Below are positions 25,408 through 34,034 of a stretch of DNA of 53,408 bases, piece after piece; positions within the stretch are counted from its first letter, which is position 1; each line of letters begins with the position of its first letter. Made by a program: the position numbers and the translations under genes. The DNA is taken from the NCBI GenBank assembly GCA_023249675.1, contig JAHFCE010000022.1, positions 1 through 53,408 of the forward strand, written 5' to 3'. The notes beneath the pieces were generated by a model. That model saw only the letters and a program-made list of their open reading frames with translations. It made no database searches and had not been told where the DNA came from. The stretch is from Elusimicrobiota bacterium. GTDB lineage: Bacteria > Elusimicrobiota > Elusimicrobia > UBA1565 > UBA9628.

Positions 25408-26514
25408 CTATTTCCTCTCCAGCCAGTCCGCCGGATCCAGCGCCTCGACGCCGCGGCGGATCTCGAGATACACGCGTTCGCCGGCATTCGCCAGCTTCTC
25501 CTTGGCCCGCACAGCAGCGCCCTTCGCCGCGAGAATCGCGGCTAATTCACCATAGACGCTGAAGAACCCGCCGCCGTGATCAACGATGACGACTTGCCCG
25601 TACGAACGGAACGGACCGGCAAAAATAACTTTGCCCGACGCGATCGCGCCGACGGCGGATCCGGGAACCGAGCCGAAAGTGGCGCCCTGCCGCACGGTCC
25701 AGGTGCCGAGTTGGGGATCCAGCTCCCGGCCGAAGGGCCGCAGGACCTTTCCGGCGACCGGCCAGGGCAGGGAGTGCGCCGGGACCTCGAGACGCGCGAC
25801 AACGCCGGACTTTCGGTATTTGCCCGCGCGGCCGAGGGTCTCAAGCAAGGAGGCCATGGCCTTCGCCGACTCCTCGAGCTCCTTGGCGCGACGGGCCGCG
25901 GCGGCGACCTTCACCTGCGTTTCCTCAAGAGCGGCCTTCTTTTCCTCGTACTCGCGGCGGCGCCCGAGGTATTCGCTCTGGGCGCGGCGGCGGCTTTCAT
26001 CGAGCTCGCGCGCGCGGCGCCCGGTCTCGACCGCGGCTTCCTCCGTCTTGCGGCGAAAACCGCGCAAGCCCCGAAGGTGCCGGGCCTTCTCGATGATCGC
26101 GGAACGACGCAGTTCCTCGGCCCAGACCCCGCGTGTGCCGTACACCTCGGAACTCGCGGCCGAGGCGGCGACATGGTGGGTGGCCTCGGAGGCGATCGCC
26201 GCCGACCAGAACCCGGCCACGCTCTTCGCCGCATCAAGACGGGATTTCAGGTCCGCGCGCCTGGTCTCCGCGCGGCGGATGTCGGACTGAAGCCCCTCGA
26301 TCCGCTTGCGCGACCGCGCATCGAGGCTCTCTAAACTTGTGACGTCGGTGCCGAGCTCCTTTTCCGCACTGCGCAGCTCTTCGAGCTCCTTCAGAGTCCT
26401 TTTGAGCTCGATCTGAACGCGCGCGAGTTCCTTGCGCTTGGCCCTGAACTGGGCGACCGCTGGAACCGCGCCCATCGCAAGCAACGCGACGAGGATCAGG
26501 ACTCGGCGCGCCAT
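25408..26514 (-). CDS. envC: EnvC-like amidase activator with degenerate LytM domain
   Basis: This is a 368-residue exported protein. A signal peptide (about 1-21) is followed by long coiled coils (about 22-95 and 150-235) and a C-terminal M23/LytM-like domain (about 270-345). The zinc ligands of active M23 peptidases are missing: the first histidine motif is replaced by RQGATFG and the HxH region reads SVYGEL. EnvC has the same loss and activates cell-wall amidases under control of FtsEX. The start at 26514 is where the signal peptide begins and overlaps ftsX by 19 bases, so coupling is tight. Confidence 0.9.
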   Translation of the reverse strand: MARRVLILVALLAMGAVPAVAQFRAKRKELARVQIELKRTLKELEELRSAEKELGTDVTSLESLDARSRKRIEGLQSDIRRAETRRADLKSRLDAAKSVAGFWSAAIASEATHHVAASAASSEVYGTRGVWAEELRRSAIIEKARHLRGLRGFRRKTEEAAVETGRRARELDESRRRAQSEYLGRRREYEEKKAALEETQVKVAAAARRAKELEESAKAMASLLETLGRAGKYRKSGVVARLEVPAHSLPWPVAGKVLRPFGRELDPQLGTWTVRQGATFGSVPGSAVGAIASGKVIFAGPFRSYGQVVIVDHGGGFFSVYGELAAILAAKGAAVRAKEKLANAGERVYLEIRRGVEALDPADWLERK

Positions 26515-27242
26515 AGCGACAAGGACCACCCCAGAGTCGCGCAGACCGCGAGCAGGGATATTTGCGCGAGCGGTCGCGGCCATGCCCACAGCAGCTCGTC
26601 GCGGTGCAGCGGCCAAGAGACCGCGATCGTGAACAGAACGCCCGCAACGCCTCCGGCGGCCGCCCAAAGCGCCGATGAGGCCGCTGGACCATCAGAGGCG
26701 CTGCGTCTAGGGCCGCTGAGCGCGGCCAGCGCGAGGCCGGCGAAAAGACACAGGAGAGTGCTGAGCGCCATGCGCAGAAGATGGGCGTAGAAGCGCAGGC
26801 GCAGGATCGCCTGGACCTGCCCGGGTTTGTAGCGGAGGTCCGACCAATCGGCCAGGCGCCGGGCGCCGTCGATCCACGCGCCGAGGTGAGTCAATGACTC
26901 GGGCGTCGGGCGCACCTCGAAGGCCGCAGGCAGGGGATTGTCGCCGACGAGCGCCACTGATTCGGCGAGCTCGGGGTCGTCGCGCTTGAGCGCTGCCAGC
27001 GCCTCATCCGCCGAAATGAAGCGCACGTCCGCGACCTCGGGGGCCGCGCGGAGCTTTTCCTCGAGCACTTTCGCGCGGGACTCTTCCAGGGATGCGCGCA
27101 AAAACAGCACCACGCGGAAATCGTCGCGCAAGGAAGCCTCCAGGCGCGAACAGTGCCGTTCGGCCAGCAGAAGAGTTTCCCCAGCGAGCCCGGCGGCCGC
27201 CGCGAGCGCGAGCAACGACGTCAGTCGAGCCTTGGCACCCAT
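26496..27242 (-). CDS. ftsX: Cell division protein FtsX-like permease
   Basis: This is a 248-residue inner-membrane protein. It starts almost directly with TM1 (about 6-24), has the FtsX extracytoplasmic domain (RVVLFLRASLEES, EVADVRFISADEALA, NPLPAAFEVRP) and then three TMs (about 155-175, 190-210 and 222-240). It is shorter than usual FtsX (about 300) and lacks the N-terminal cytoplasmic arm. FtsX normally works with the ATPase FtsE, but no ftsE gene is next to it here. The following gene is EnvC-like, its expected partner. A TAGAAT box ends seven bases before the ATG. Confidence 0.87.
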   Translation of the reverse strand: MGAKARLTSLLALAAAAGLAGETLLLAERHCSRLEASLRDDFRVVLFLRASLEESRAKVLEEKLRAAPEVADVRFISADEALAALKRDDPELAESVALVGDNPLPAAFEVRPTPESLTHLGAWIDGARRLADWSDLRYKPGQVQAILRLRFYAHLLRMALSTLLCLFAGLALAALSGPRRSASDGPAASSALWAAAGGVAGVLFTIAVSWPLHRDELLWAWPRPLAQISLLAVCATLGWSLSLWRAES

Positions 27243-27249
27243 GTGCGCG

Positions 27250-27255
27250 ATTCTA
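27250..27255 (-). promoter_or_regulatory. -10 box before ftsX
   Basis: TAGAAT (27255-27250) lies seven bases before the ftsX ATG. No good -35 is seen. It would give a leaderless transcript for ftsX-envC-ctp-tsaD. Confidence 0.42.
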
Positions 27256-27269
27256 TGAAATGCGGGGGT

Positions 27270-28361
27270 TCAGCGGTAGGGGACGAACACGGCCAGGCCC
27301 TTCCTCAAGATCGCGCCGAAGGCGCTCAAAGAGAGCCAAACGGTGAGCAGAACCAGCCACAAACCGCGCGCCATAACGAATTGAAGGAATCCCACCCTCT
27401 TGGCTGGCACGGCCGGAAGAATCACGGCTCCGGGGTCCGCGAGCGCCGCGTGCCCGGAACTGATCTTGATGACGCCGGGCAGCCCCAAGGCGCGCGACAA
27501 GCGGGAAACCGGCATCGTTCCGGACACGAGCACGGTCGCGCCGCCGCCGGGAACGGTCTCGACCGCGAATACGCGGTCGAGCTTAAAGCCGGTCTCAGCG
27601 GTTAGTTCCCGCACGCTCGCCGCGATCGATTCCACGGGGCGGACGTCGCTCACGCGCAGTTTTAAAAGATAATCGCCGGTGAGGCGATGATCCCCCGCCG
27701 AGCGGGAGCCGCGCTCCACCGCGACGCGCTTGACGCCGGGACGCGCGATCGCATCGCCAAGCCGGGAGACCGGAAGCCAGCCGCTGATCCGCACCGAACC
27801 GCCCTCGCCCGGCAGCGGCTGGAAACGGGCGTCGGGGCGGAAAGCCGCGGCTTCACCGAGTCCGGCCACCGCATCGCGCAAAGAGCCGGCCTCCTGAGAA
27901 TCGAGCTCCAACGAGACGAAGAGTAGGCCTTCTCCCGCCGAGGCGGACGGGGCGAGATCGGCCGATGTCCTCTCTGCTGGATCCCGGAGACCGGGGCGGC
28001 GAGGCGTGGGCGCCGCCGCGAATAAGCGCGCCTCATAATCGCGCCGTGCGTCCTCGCTGGCTGAATCGAGATCCACGCTCCCGATGCCCACCGTCTGCGC
28101 GGCGACGGGCGCGAATGGCCGAGGACGCGGACGAGACGCAATCTCTTTGACCGGGCCGTGAGGCGCGGCCTCCTGAGCAACCTTCGTGGGAATCTGGGGC
28201 TTGCTTTCGAAGAACTGACCGACCGCCGCGTCGGGATGCTTGTAGCCCCCGCCGTCGCCGAACGACTTGTTTGAGAAAGGGCCGGTTTTAGCAGGGTCGG
28301 CATGCGCCATCGAGGAACCGATGAGCGCTGCGAGCAGGGCGAGGATTGGATGTCTCACCAC
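27270..28361 (-). CDS. Exported membrane-anchored protein with tandem repeat domain
   Basis: This is a 363-residue protein with a signal peptide (about 1-21), a low-complexity region (about 22-140), two tandem copies of a domain of about 70 residues (146-217 and 231-303), and a C-terminal TM (about 325-350). The two copies share VSLELDS/LKLRVSD starts, a central (L/M)PVSRL at 196-201 and 283-288, and an ending PGV-K. I do not recognise the family. The GTG start is preceded by one of the best promoters in the window with only six bases between -10 and start. It lies just upstream of ftsX, so an envelope role is plausible. Confidence 0.78.
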   Translation of the reverse strand: MVRHPILALLAALIGSSMAHADPAKTGPFSNKSFGDGGGYKHPDAAVGQFFESKPQIPTKVAQEAAPHGPVKEIASRPRPRPFAPVAAQTVGIGSVDLDSASEDARRDYEARLFAAAPTPRRPGLRDPAERTSADLAPSASAGEGLLFVSLELDSQEAGSLRDAVAGLGEAAAFRPDARFQPLPGEGGSVRISGWLPVSRLGDAIARPGVKRVAVERGSRSAGDHRLTGDYLLKLRVSDVRPVESIAASVRELTAETGFKLDRVFAVETVPGGGATVLVSGTMPVSRLSRALGLPGVIKISSGHAALADPGAVILPAVPAKRVGFLQFVMARGLWLVLLTVWLSLSAFGAILRKGLAVFVPYR

Positions 28362-28367
28362 GGCCCG

Positions 28368-28396
28368 ATTCTAGCACGGGATCTCTTCTAGGTCAA
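28368..28396 (-). promoter_or_regulatory. Leaderless promoter of tandem-repeat gene
   Basis: TTGACC (28396-28391), 17 bases, TAGAAT (28373-28368), then six bases to the GTG start at 28361. Spacing and hexamers are close to consensus. Confidence 0.7.
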
Positions 28397-28402
28397 TAGG
28401 CC

Positions 28403-29986
28403 CTAAGGAGTAGGTCTAAAGACCCATATGTCTATCCGGGCCCTCAGCCCCGCGAGGAGGAACCCGAGCGCTGCGCCGATCGCCGCAGCCACAGCGCCGT
28501 GGGCAACGGACAGCGTCGGGGCAGCGCCGCCCGCGCCGATCGCGGCCACCGTTCCGGCGGGTCCAAGCAAACCAAGAACCAGCCAGCCGCGCGGGTCCCC
28601 AAGGAATTTCGGGGCATTATCCGAGCCGCCGTCTCTGGCCGCGGTCTCGCGCTTGCCGATGAGAATCAGAGCGAGCACCAGACTCGGCGTGCCGATGAGA
28701 ATTTCCCGCCAGCGCCACGGCCACCACCAAAGCACATCGGCAACGGAGGGGAGGCTGTCCACCAACTCCCAAATACCGGTCGCGCGCAGGGCCGCCCGCG
28801 GAGCCAGCAGCCCGAACAGCGCCAGCGCCAGAACAAACGCCGCCGCCAAGTCGCTCAGGCGCAGGGGAGCGCGCCAGCGCGCGCGAAGAGCACGGCCCTC
28901 GGAGGCGAACAGCGCCGCGGCGCCGGCGACGAGCGGCGCTGACAAGGTCCACACGGTCCAACTGCGGGCAAGCGCCTCGCGCGCTCCAGGCGCGACGGAC
29001 ATCGCGGCGAGCAGGCCTGCGGCCGAAGCCGTCGCCCACGCCGCGGCAAGGCCGGCCAAGGTCTCGGGCACCGGCGCTGCGGTCTCGGCGTGCGCCGCGA
29101 CCCAGCGGCGAACCGTCCGCTCAGCGCCCAACCCGGCCCGGACAGCCAGCAGCGGGCCTAGGAGCCCGATCGCGTAAAGGAGGAAGAGGCGCACGACTTT
29201 TTCCAACCGCGCCGCAGGCGCTCCCGGCGCGGAGGATGAAAGCACCGCCGGCAGACCCGCGCTCTTGACGACCTTCAGCGCCGCGCGCAGCCGCTCGAGG
29301 TTGTCGTCAAGCCCGACGCCGGCGGACGGCTTGAGGATGAGCAGGCGCAGCGCGCGCCCGTTGACCGCGCGCAAAAGCTCCGGCGGACGCGCGGCAACGG
29401 ACAAGGAGCGGACCCAGAACCGTCGGCCGGCAACCGACATGGAGGGGCCCGTCGAGGCCATGACTGGGATCAGTCCGGCTGAGGAGACGACCGCGAGGGT
29501 CTCCGGGTCAAAACCCGCCGGCACGCGCGCAAGATCCACGCCCGACGCAAGCTCAAGCGCCCATCCGCCGGCGACCGCGCCATAAGCTCCCCCTCCTGGT
29601 CCCGTTGCAGAAGGGTGGAGACGAGCCAAAACTCTCGCGTCCTTGGTCCATAGCGAATCGGGCTTGGGGCCGCCGCCCGCGGCAACGAGTCCAAGCGCCC
29701 GCCATTTTTCGACCTCCGCGCGCGAGAAGTGGAGCAACGCGCCGCGCGCCGCGAGATCAGCGGCGGTTTCCTCGCGCAGGACCACGGCCGCGATTCCCAT
29801 CGCCTTCAGGCGCTCCCACAGCTCGGGCGTGGACGCCGCCGTGCGCCCGGTCAGCGCCGTGAAAGCCTCGGCCTCAACCGCCGGCAGGACCGCGCGCTCC
29901 AAGACCGGCCACGCCTGCCACACCGCAGTGGCCGCCGCGGCGGCCAGCGCGACGAGCAGGATGCGGCGCGGGCGCGGCGCGCTCAC
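28403..29986 (-). CDS. DUF5693-like polytopic membrane protein
   Basis: This is a 527-residue membrane protein. An N-terminal TM (about 8-24) is followed by an extracytoplasmic region (about 30-265) with GIAAVVLREETAADLAARG and LLILKPSAG, then about seven TMs from residue 265 to the end. The WWWPWRWREILIGTPSLVL segment and the later DPRGWLVLGLLG resemble DUF5693 proteins, whose extracytoplasmic part looks like a TIM-barrel-like domain. Function is unknown. The start GTG overlaps the glgA stop (GTGA). It is the last gene of the trpS-scpAB-glgA run. Confidence 0.65.
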   Translation of the reverse strand: MSAPRPRRILLVALAAAAATAVWQAWPVLERAVLPAVEAEAFTALTGRTAASTPELWERLKAMGIAAVVLREETAADLAARGALLHFSRAEVEKWRALGLVAAGGGPKPDSLWTKDARVLARLHPSATGPGGGAYGAVAGGWALELASGVDLARVPAGFDPETLAVVSSAGLIPVMASTGPSMSVAGRRFWVRSLSVAARPPELLRAVNGRALRLLILKPSAGVGLDDNLERLRAALKVVKSAGLPAVLSSSAPGAPAARLEKVVRLFLLYAIGLLGPLLAVRAGLGAERTVRRWVAAHAETAAPVPETLAGLAAAWATASAAGLLAAMSVAPGAREALARSWTVWTLSAPLVAGAAALFASEGRALRARWRAPLRLSDLAAAFVLALALFGLLAPRAALRATGIWELVDSLPSVADVLWWWPWRWREILIGTPSLVLALILIGKRETAARDGGSDNAPKFLGDPRGWLVLGLLGPAGTVAAIGAGGAAPTLSVAHGAVAAAIGAALGFLLAGLRARIDIWVFRPTP

Positions 29987-31425
29987 TTGGGCGCGACCTC
30001 GCGAAAGAGATCCAGGTACAGCCCGGCCGACCGGTCCCAGGAGAAATCACCCGACATGCCCGCGCGCACGCGCTCGTCCCAGCCGGGGGCGCGCGCCGCC
30101 GCGAGCGCGCGATCGAGCGCCTTTGCTAGGTCTTCGCCGTCGCTAGGCTTGCACAGAAAGCCGTTGGCCGGCCGCCCCGCGCGCGGCTCCTCAAAGACCG
30201 TGTCGCTCAAACCTCCGGTCTTCGAGACGAGCGGCACCGCGCCGTAGCGCATCGCGATCATCTGCCCGAGGCCGCAAGGCTCGAAGCGCGACGGCATCAG
30301 AAAAAGATCGGACGCCGCATAGACGCGATGCGCGAAAGTCTCATCGAACGAACGGTGAAAGTGCACCGAGCCGGCGTGCCGGCGCTCAAGCGCTACGAAC
30401 ATCTCGGTCAACGATGGGTCGCCGGCGCCGAGCACCACAAGTTGGCAGCGCTTGAGGCGCGCCTCGAGCGCTGCCAGCGCGATATCGAGCCCTTTTTGAT
30501 GATCAAGCCGCGAGACCACGCCGATCAACGGGCGGTCGCTGCGAACCTCAAGCCCGCACTCGCGCTGGAGCGCTTCCTTGCACGCGGCCTTGCCGGCGAC
30601 CGCGCTCTGCGACGAGTAGCGGCGCGGCAGCGACGCGTCGCTTGACGGGTCCCAGACCTTGAGGTCGATGCCGTTGAGGATGCCGCGAAGATCTTTCGAT
30701 CTTCGCCTGAGCAATCCCTCAAGTCCGAAGCCGCGATCCGGCGACTCCTGAATCTCGCGCGCGTAGGCGGCGCTCACCGTCGTAAGCTTGTCGGCGTGCA
30801 CGATCCCGCCCTTCAAGTAACTCACCTGCCCGTAGTACTCAAGGCCCTCGGACGACCAATCCTCGGGGCCAAAGCCACCCGCCTCAAGAGCCGCGCGCGG
30901 AAAATTTCCTTGATACGCCATGTTGTGGATCGTGAACACGCAACGCGTGCCGGTGAAGTGTGAATCGTTTTTATAATGGCGCTTCAGGTGCGCCGCGACA
31001 AGGCCGGTCTGCCAGTCATGAGTGTGAATGACATCGGGCTTGAACCCGACCGCCTTCGCGCCTTCAAGCACTGCGCGAGAGAACAGGGCAAAGCGGCGGT
31101 CATTGTCCTCATGATCCTTGCCCGCGTTGCCGTACAGGCCCTCGCGGTCGAAGAACAACGGATAGTCCACGAAGTACACGGACACCCCGTGCCGATGCAG
31201 AAAGCGAAGACCGACGTCTGCCGCGCCGCCGGCAAACGGCACCTTGATCCAACGCGTCATGCCGCCCTCAAGCGGCGCTGCGCGAATCGCGCGATACTTG
31301 GGCAGGAACAGGCACACGTCGTGGCCGAGTTCGCCGAGCCTCTGCGTGAGGGCCCCGACCACGTCCGCGAGCCCCCCAGTCTTGCAGAAGGGGACCGCTT
31401 CGCTGGCCGCAACCAGGATCTTCAC
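29983..31425 (-). CDS. glgA: Glycogen (starch) synthase GlgA
   Basis: This is a 480-residue GT5 glycosyltransferase that extends alpha-1,4-glucan from ADP- or UDP-glucose. The N-terminal K15-TGGLADV motif binds the sugar nucleotide, a GILNGID segment is present, and the C-terminal Rossmann domain has SRFEPCGLGQ and a KTGGLSDTV repeat. Length is normal. The GTG start follows the scpB TAG with no gap. No other glycogen genes are in the window. A perfect GCGAAGATC/GATCTTCGC inverted repeat lies inside the gene at 30685-30706. Confidence 0.96.
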   Translation of the reverse strand: MKILVAASEAVPFCKTGGLADVVGALTQRLGELGHDVCLFLPKYRAIRAAPLEGGMTRWIKVPFAGGAADVGLRFLHRHGVSVYFVDYPLFFDREGLYGNAGKDHEDNDRRFALFSRAVLEGAKAVGFKPDVIHTHDWQTGLVAAHLKRHYKNDSHFTGTRCVFTIHNMAYQGNFPRAALEAGGFGPEDWSSEGLEYYGQVSYLKGGIVHADKLTTVSAAYAREIQESPDRGFGLEGLLRRRSKDLRGILNGIDLKVWDPSSDASLPRRYSSQSAVAGKAACKEALQRECGLEVRSDRPLIGVVSRLDHQKGLDIALAALEARLKRCQLVVLGAGDPSLTEMFVALERRHAGSVHFHRSFDETFAHRVYAASDLFLMPSRFEPCGLGQMIAMRYGAVPLVSKTGGLSDTVFEEPRAGRPANGFLCKPSDGEDLAKALDRALAAARAPGWDERVRAGMSGDFSWDRSAGLYLDLFREVAPK

Positions 31426-32142
31426 CTACTCAGGCCAAAAGCTCTCGTCTTCGCCCTTGGATGTCACATCCTCGGATACGGCCGACGGCTCCTCAACGGA
31501 AGGCTCCACGACGGGAGCTTCCACGGCCGGAGCCTCCGCTCCGGGCGCAAAACGCTCGAGGGGCGGCAGATCCTCGAGGCTGCGCAGGCCAAAATGACGA
31601 AGGAACTCCATCGTGGTGCCGTACATGAGCGGCCGGCCGACGGTTTCTTTGCGTCCGACGACCTTGATGAGGCGCTTTTCGAGCAAGGTCTCGAGCGCCG
31701 CGATGACCTCGACGCCGCGGATCTCCTCGACCTCGGCGCGGGTCAGCGGCTGCTTGTAGGAGATGATCGACAGCGTTTCCTGCGCGGCGGTGGACAGGCG
31801 CATCGTCGCTCGGTCGGAAAAGAGCTTGCGCATATATGGCGCCAACTCCGGGCGCGTCGCCATCTGCCAGCCCTCGGCGACGGCGATCAGGCGGTAGCCC
31901 AGGTTTCGGTCCTCAAGCTCGCGGCGGAGCTCTTCGACGGCAGCCACGATGCGGTCCTGGTCGCGCACGTTGACGAGCTTGCACAGCTCGCCGGCCGACA
32001 GCGGCCGGTCGGTGATGAACAGCAGGCCTTCGAGCGCGCGGCGCAGCAGCGCGGGATCGTTGGCGGGCGACGGCGCGGGCGACTGGGGCTCGGCCGGCGC
32101 TTCGGCGGCCGCTTCGACGTTCTCGGCTTCAGTGCTGGACAT
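31426..32142 (-). CDS. scpB: Condensin accessory protein ScpB
   Basis: This is a 238-residue protein. A disordered Ala/Pro/Glu-rich start (about 1-28) precedes two winged-helix domains: LEGLLFITDRPLSAGELCKL, then ETLSIISYKQPLTRAEVEEIRG and VGRPLMYGTT with an FGL ending, all standard for ScpB. The tail (about 190-238) is again low-complexity and acidic. ScpB dimers join ScpA on the Smc heads for chromosome compaction. It overlaps scpA by 14 bases. No smc gene is in the window. Confidence 0.95.
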   Translation of the reverse strand: MSSTEAENVEAAAEAPAEPQSPAPSPANDPALLRRALEGLLFITDRPLSAGELCKLVNVRDQDRIVAAVEELRRELEDRNLGYRLIAVAEGWQMATRPELAPYMRKLFSDRATMRLSTAAQETLSIISYKQPLTRAEVEEIRGVEVIAALETLLEKRLIKVVGRKETVGRPLMYGTTMEFLRHFGLRSLEDLPPLERFAPGAEAPAVEAPVVEPSVEEPSAVSEDVTSKGEDESFWPE

Positions 32143-32878
32143 CGGTCTCTCCCGGGATCTCGGCGGCTGCGTCTTCTTTCTTGAAGACGCTGATCTTTCC
32201 GAAGTTCCCTTCCTGGCGGATGAAAATCTTCTGCAGCTTGGTCAGCTCGAGCATCGCGAGGAAGCAGGCGATGATGCCGCGCCGCCTACGCTCATCGGCG
32301 AACAACTCCTCCCACGGGATCATCGGCCGCTCAGAGAGAAGGAACAGTATCTTTTCCATCTTCTCTTCGATCGGGAACTCTTCGCCTTCGACGGTCTGGG
32401 AGTCGTCCTCAGCGCCGGCGAGAATGACACGCAGGTGCGCCATCAGATCGAACAGGGAAACGTTGGGGGACTTCTCGGCCTCCTCGAAATGCGGCGCGCC
32501 CCGGTAGAACACGCCGGCCATCTCGTCGCCGCGGCCCGCGAGGAACTTCGAGGCCTCCTTGAACTTCTGGTACTCGAGAAGCTTCTGCGCCAACTCCGCC
32601 GCCGGATCGGGGCCCTCGTCGCCCTCTAAAGCGGACTGCTCGCTGGGCAGAAGCGAGCGCGACTTCACGGCCATCAAGGTCGCGGCCATGACGAGGAACT
32701 CGCCCGCAATGTCGAGATCTAGGTCCTTCATCAGCTCGATGTAGGCGAGATACTCCTTCGTGATATGCGCGATCGGGATATTGTGGATATCAAGATCGTC
32801 CTTCTTGACGAGAAACAGCAGCAGGTCGAGGGGGCCCTCGAACAACTCGAGCGAAATCTCGTAAGCTTTTTCAGTCAT
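32129..32878 (-). CDS. scpA: Condensin kleisin ScpA
   Basis: This is a 249-residue kleisin with the diagnostic N-terminus LELFEGPLDLLLFLVKKDDLDI, then HITKEYLAY and AATLMAVKSRSLLP. The C-terminal winged helix contains ACFLAMLELTKLQKI. It bridges the Smc heads and binds ScpB. The ATG overlaps the trpS stop as ATGA. Confidence 0.96.
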   Translation of the reverse strand: MTEKAYEISLELFEGPLDLLLFLVKKDDLDIHNIPIAHITKEYLAYIELMKDLDLDIAGEFLVMAATLMAVKSRSLLPSEQSALEGDEGPDPAAELAQKLLEYQKFKEASKFLAGRGDEMAGVFYRGAPHFEEAEKSPNVSLFDLMAHLRVILAGAEDDSQTVEGEEFPIEEKMEKILFLLSERPMIPWEELFADERRRRGIIACFLAMLELTKLQKIFIRQEGNFGKISVFKKEDAAAEIPGETDVQH

Positions 32879-33957
32879 TTCCTGAGCCCCATCGCGCGGC
32901 GAACACTCTCCATCGTCTTGCGCGCGACGACGCGCGCCTTCTCAGCGCCCTCCGCAAGGACGGCGTCAACCTGAGCCGCCGAGAGCGCCTCGCGGCGCTT
33001 GCGGAACTCGTTGAACGGACCCGACATCTCCGCCAGCAAATCTTTTTTGCAGGCGCCGCAGCCGATCCTGCCCGCGCGGCACTCGTCGCCGCGGCGCGCG
33101 CAGAATGCCTCATCGGCGTACAGCGTGTGCAGCGCGTACACGGCGCAGCCGGGCGGATTCTCGGGACAGGCAAGCGGATGGCCGGGGGAGGTCGCGGACG
33201 TGCGCGTCGGATCGGTGTACAGGCTCTTGACCTTTTTCTCGAGCGACGCGGAAGTCTCGTAGAGGTCGATTGCGTTATTGTAGGACTTCGACATCTTGCG
33301 CGCGTCGGTGCCGGGAACCTTCGGCGTCGGGGTCAACAGCGGCTGGGGCTCGGCAAAAACCTCGCCGAAGACATGATTGAATTTCCGGGCGATTTCGCGT
33401 GCCAGCTCAATGTGAGGCAGTTGATCTTGGCCCACAGGCACCTTGGTGCCGCAGTAGAGAAGAATGTCCGCGGTCTGCAGAACCGGGTAGCCGAGGAAGC
33501 CGTAGGTGCGCAGCTCCTGCTGAGCGGCGCGAACGCCTTTCGACGCGACGGCCGCCGTTTTGCCCGCGCCCTCGAGAATCTGCTCATGCTTGGTCTTCGC
33601 CAGTTCTTGAAGCTGTTCTTTCCAGGTCGGATTGTTCTCAAGCCAACCGAGAGGGGTCACCATGGACAGCATCAACGACAGCTCGGCATGCTCGGGCACG
33701 TCGGACTGCCTGAAGATCACGCACCGAGCGGGATCAAGGCCGGCCGCGAGCCAGTCGAGGACCATATTGAGCGTATCGTCGCGCAGCGACGACACGTCGG
33801 CGTAGCCGGTCGTCAGCATGTGCCAATCGACGACAGAGAAAAAGCACGGATATTGGGATTGGAGCGCGACCCAATTCTTCAGCGCCCCCCAATAGTTTCC
33901 CAGGTGGAGGCGGCCGGTCGGACGCATGCCGGAAAAGACGACATCCGCGCGCTTCAT
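32875..33957 (-). CDS. trpS: Tryptophanyl-tRNA synthetase
   Basis: This is a 360-residue class I aminoacyl-tRNA synthetase. Its HIGH-type motif is RPTGRLHLGNY near the N-terminus and the KMSKS loop is DARKMSKSYNN. Near the C-terminus is a cysteine set (C-x21-C-x6-C-x2-C, ending CRAGRIGCGACKK) that matches the [4Fe-4S]-type region known in some TrpRS enzymes. Length is normal to slightly long. It is the first gene of the trpS-scpA-scpB-glgA-DUF5693 unit. A TAGAAT box ends nine bases before the ATG and no Shine-Dalgarno is visible. Confidence 0.97.
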   Translation of the reverse strand: MKRADVVFSGMRPTGRLHLGNYWGALKNWVALQSQYPCFFSVVDWHMLTTGYADVSSLRDDTLNMVLDWLAAGLDPARCVIFRQSDVPEHAELSLMLSMVTPLGWLENNPTWKEQLQELAKTKHEQILEGAGKTAAVASKGVRAAQQELRTYGFLGYPVLQTADILLYCGTKVPVGQDQLPHIELAREIARKFNHVFGEVFAEPQPLLTPTPKVPGTDARKMSKSYNNAIDLYETSASLEKKVKSLYTDPTRTSATSPGHPLACPENPPGCAVYALHTLYADEAFCARRGDECRAGRIGCGACKKDLLAEMSGPFNEFRKRREALSAAQVDAVLAEGAEKARVVARKTMESVRRAMGLRK

Positions 33958-33966
33958 TCCGTCGGG

Positions 33967-33972
33967 ATTCTA
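33967..33972 (-). promoter_or_regulatory. -10 box before trpS
   Basis: TAGAAT (33972-33967) lies nine bases before the trpS ATG. The -35 is not clear. It would give a 2-3 base leader. Confidence 0.42.
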
Positions 33973-34034
33973 GCGTTTACCGACGGGAAATTCCAGGGAA
34001 TTATGAGAACGCCCCAGAAAGGCCCCGAACCGGC

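Noticed and set aside
25408-26514. Active M23 peptidoglycan endopeptidase
   Set aside because: The zinc-binding histidines and aspartate are absent, so EnvC-like activator is more likely.
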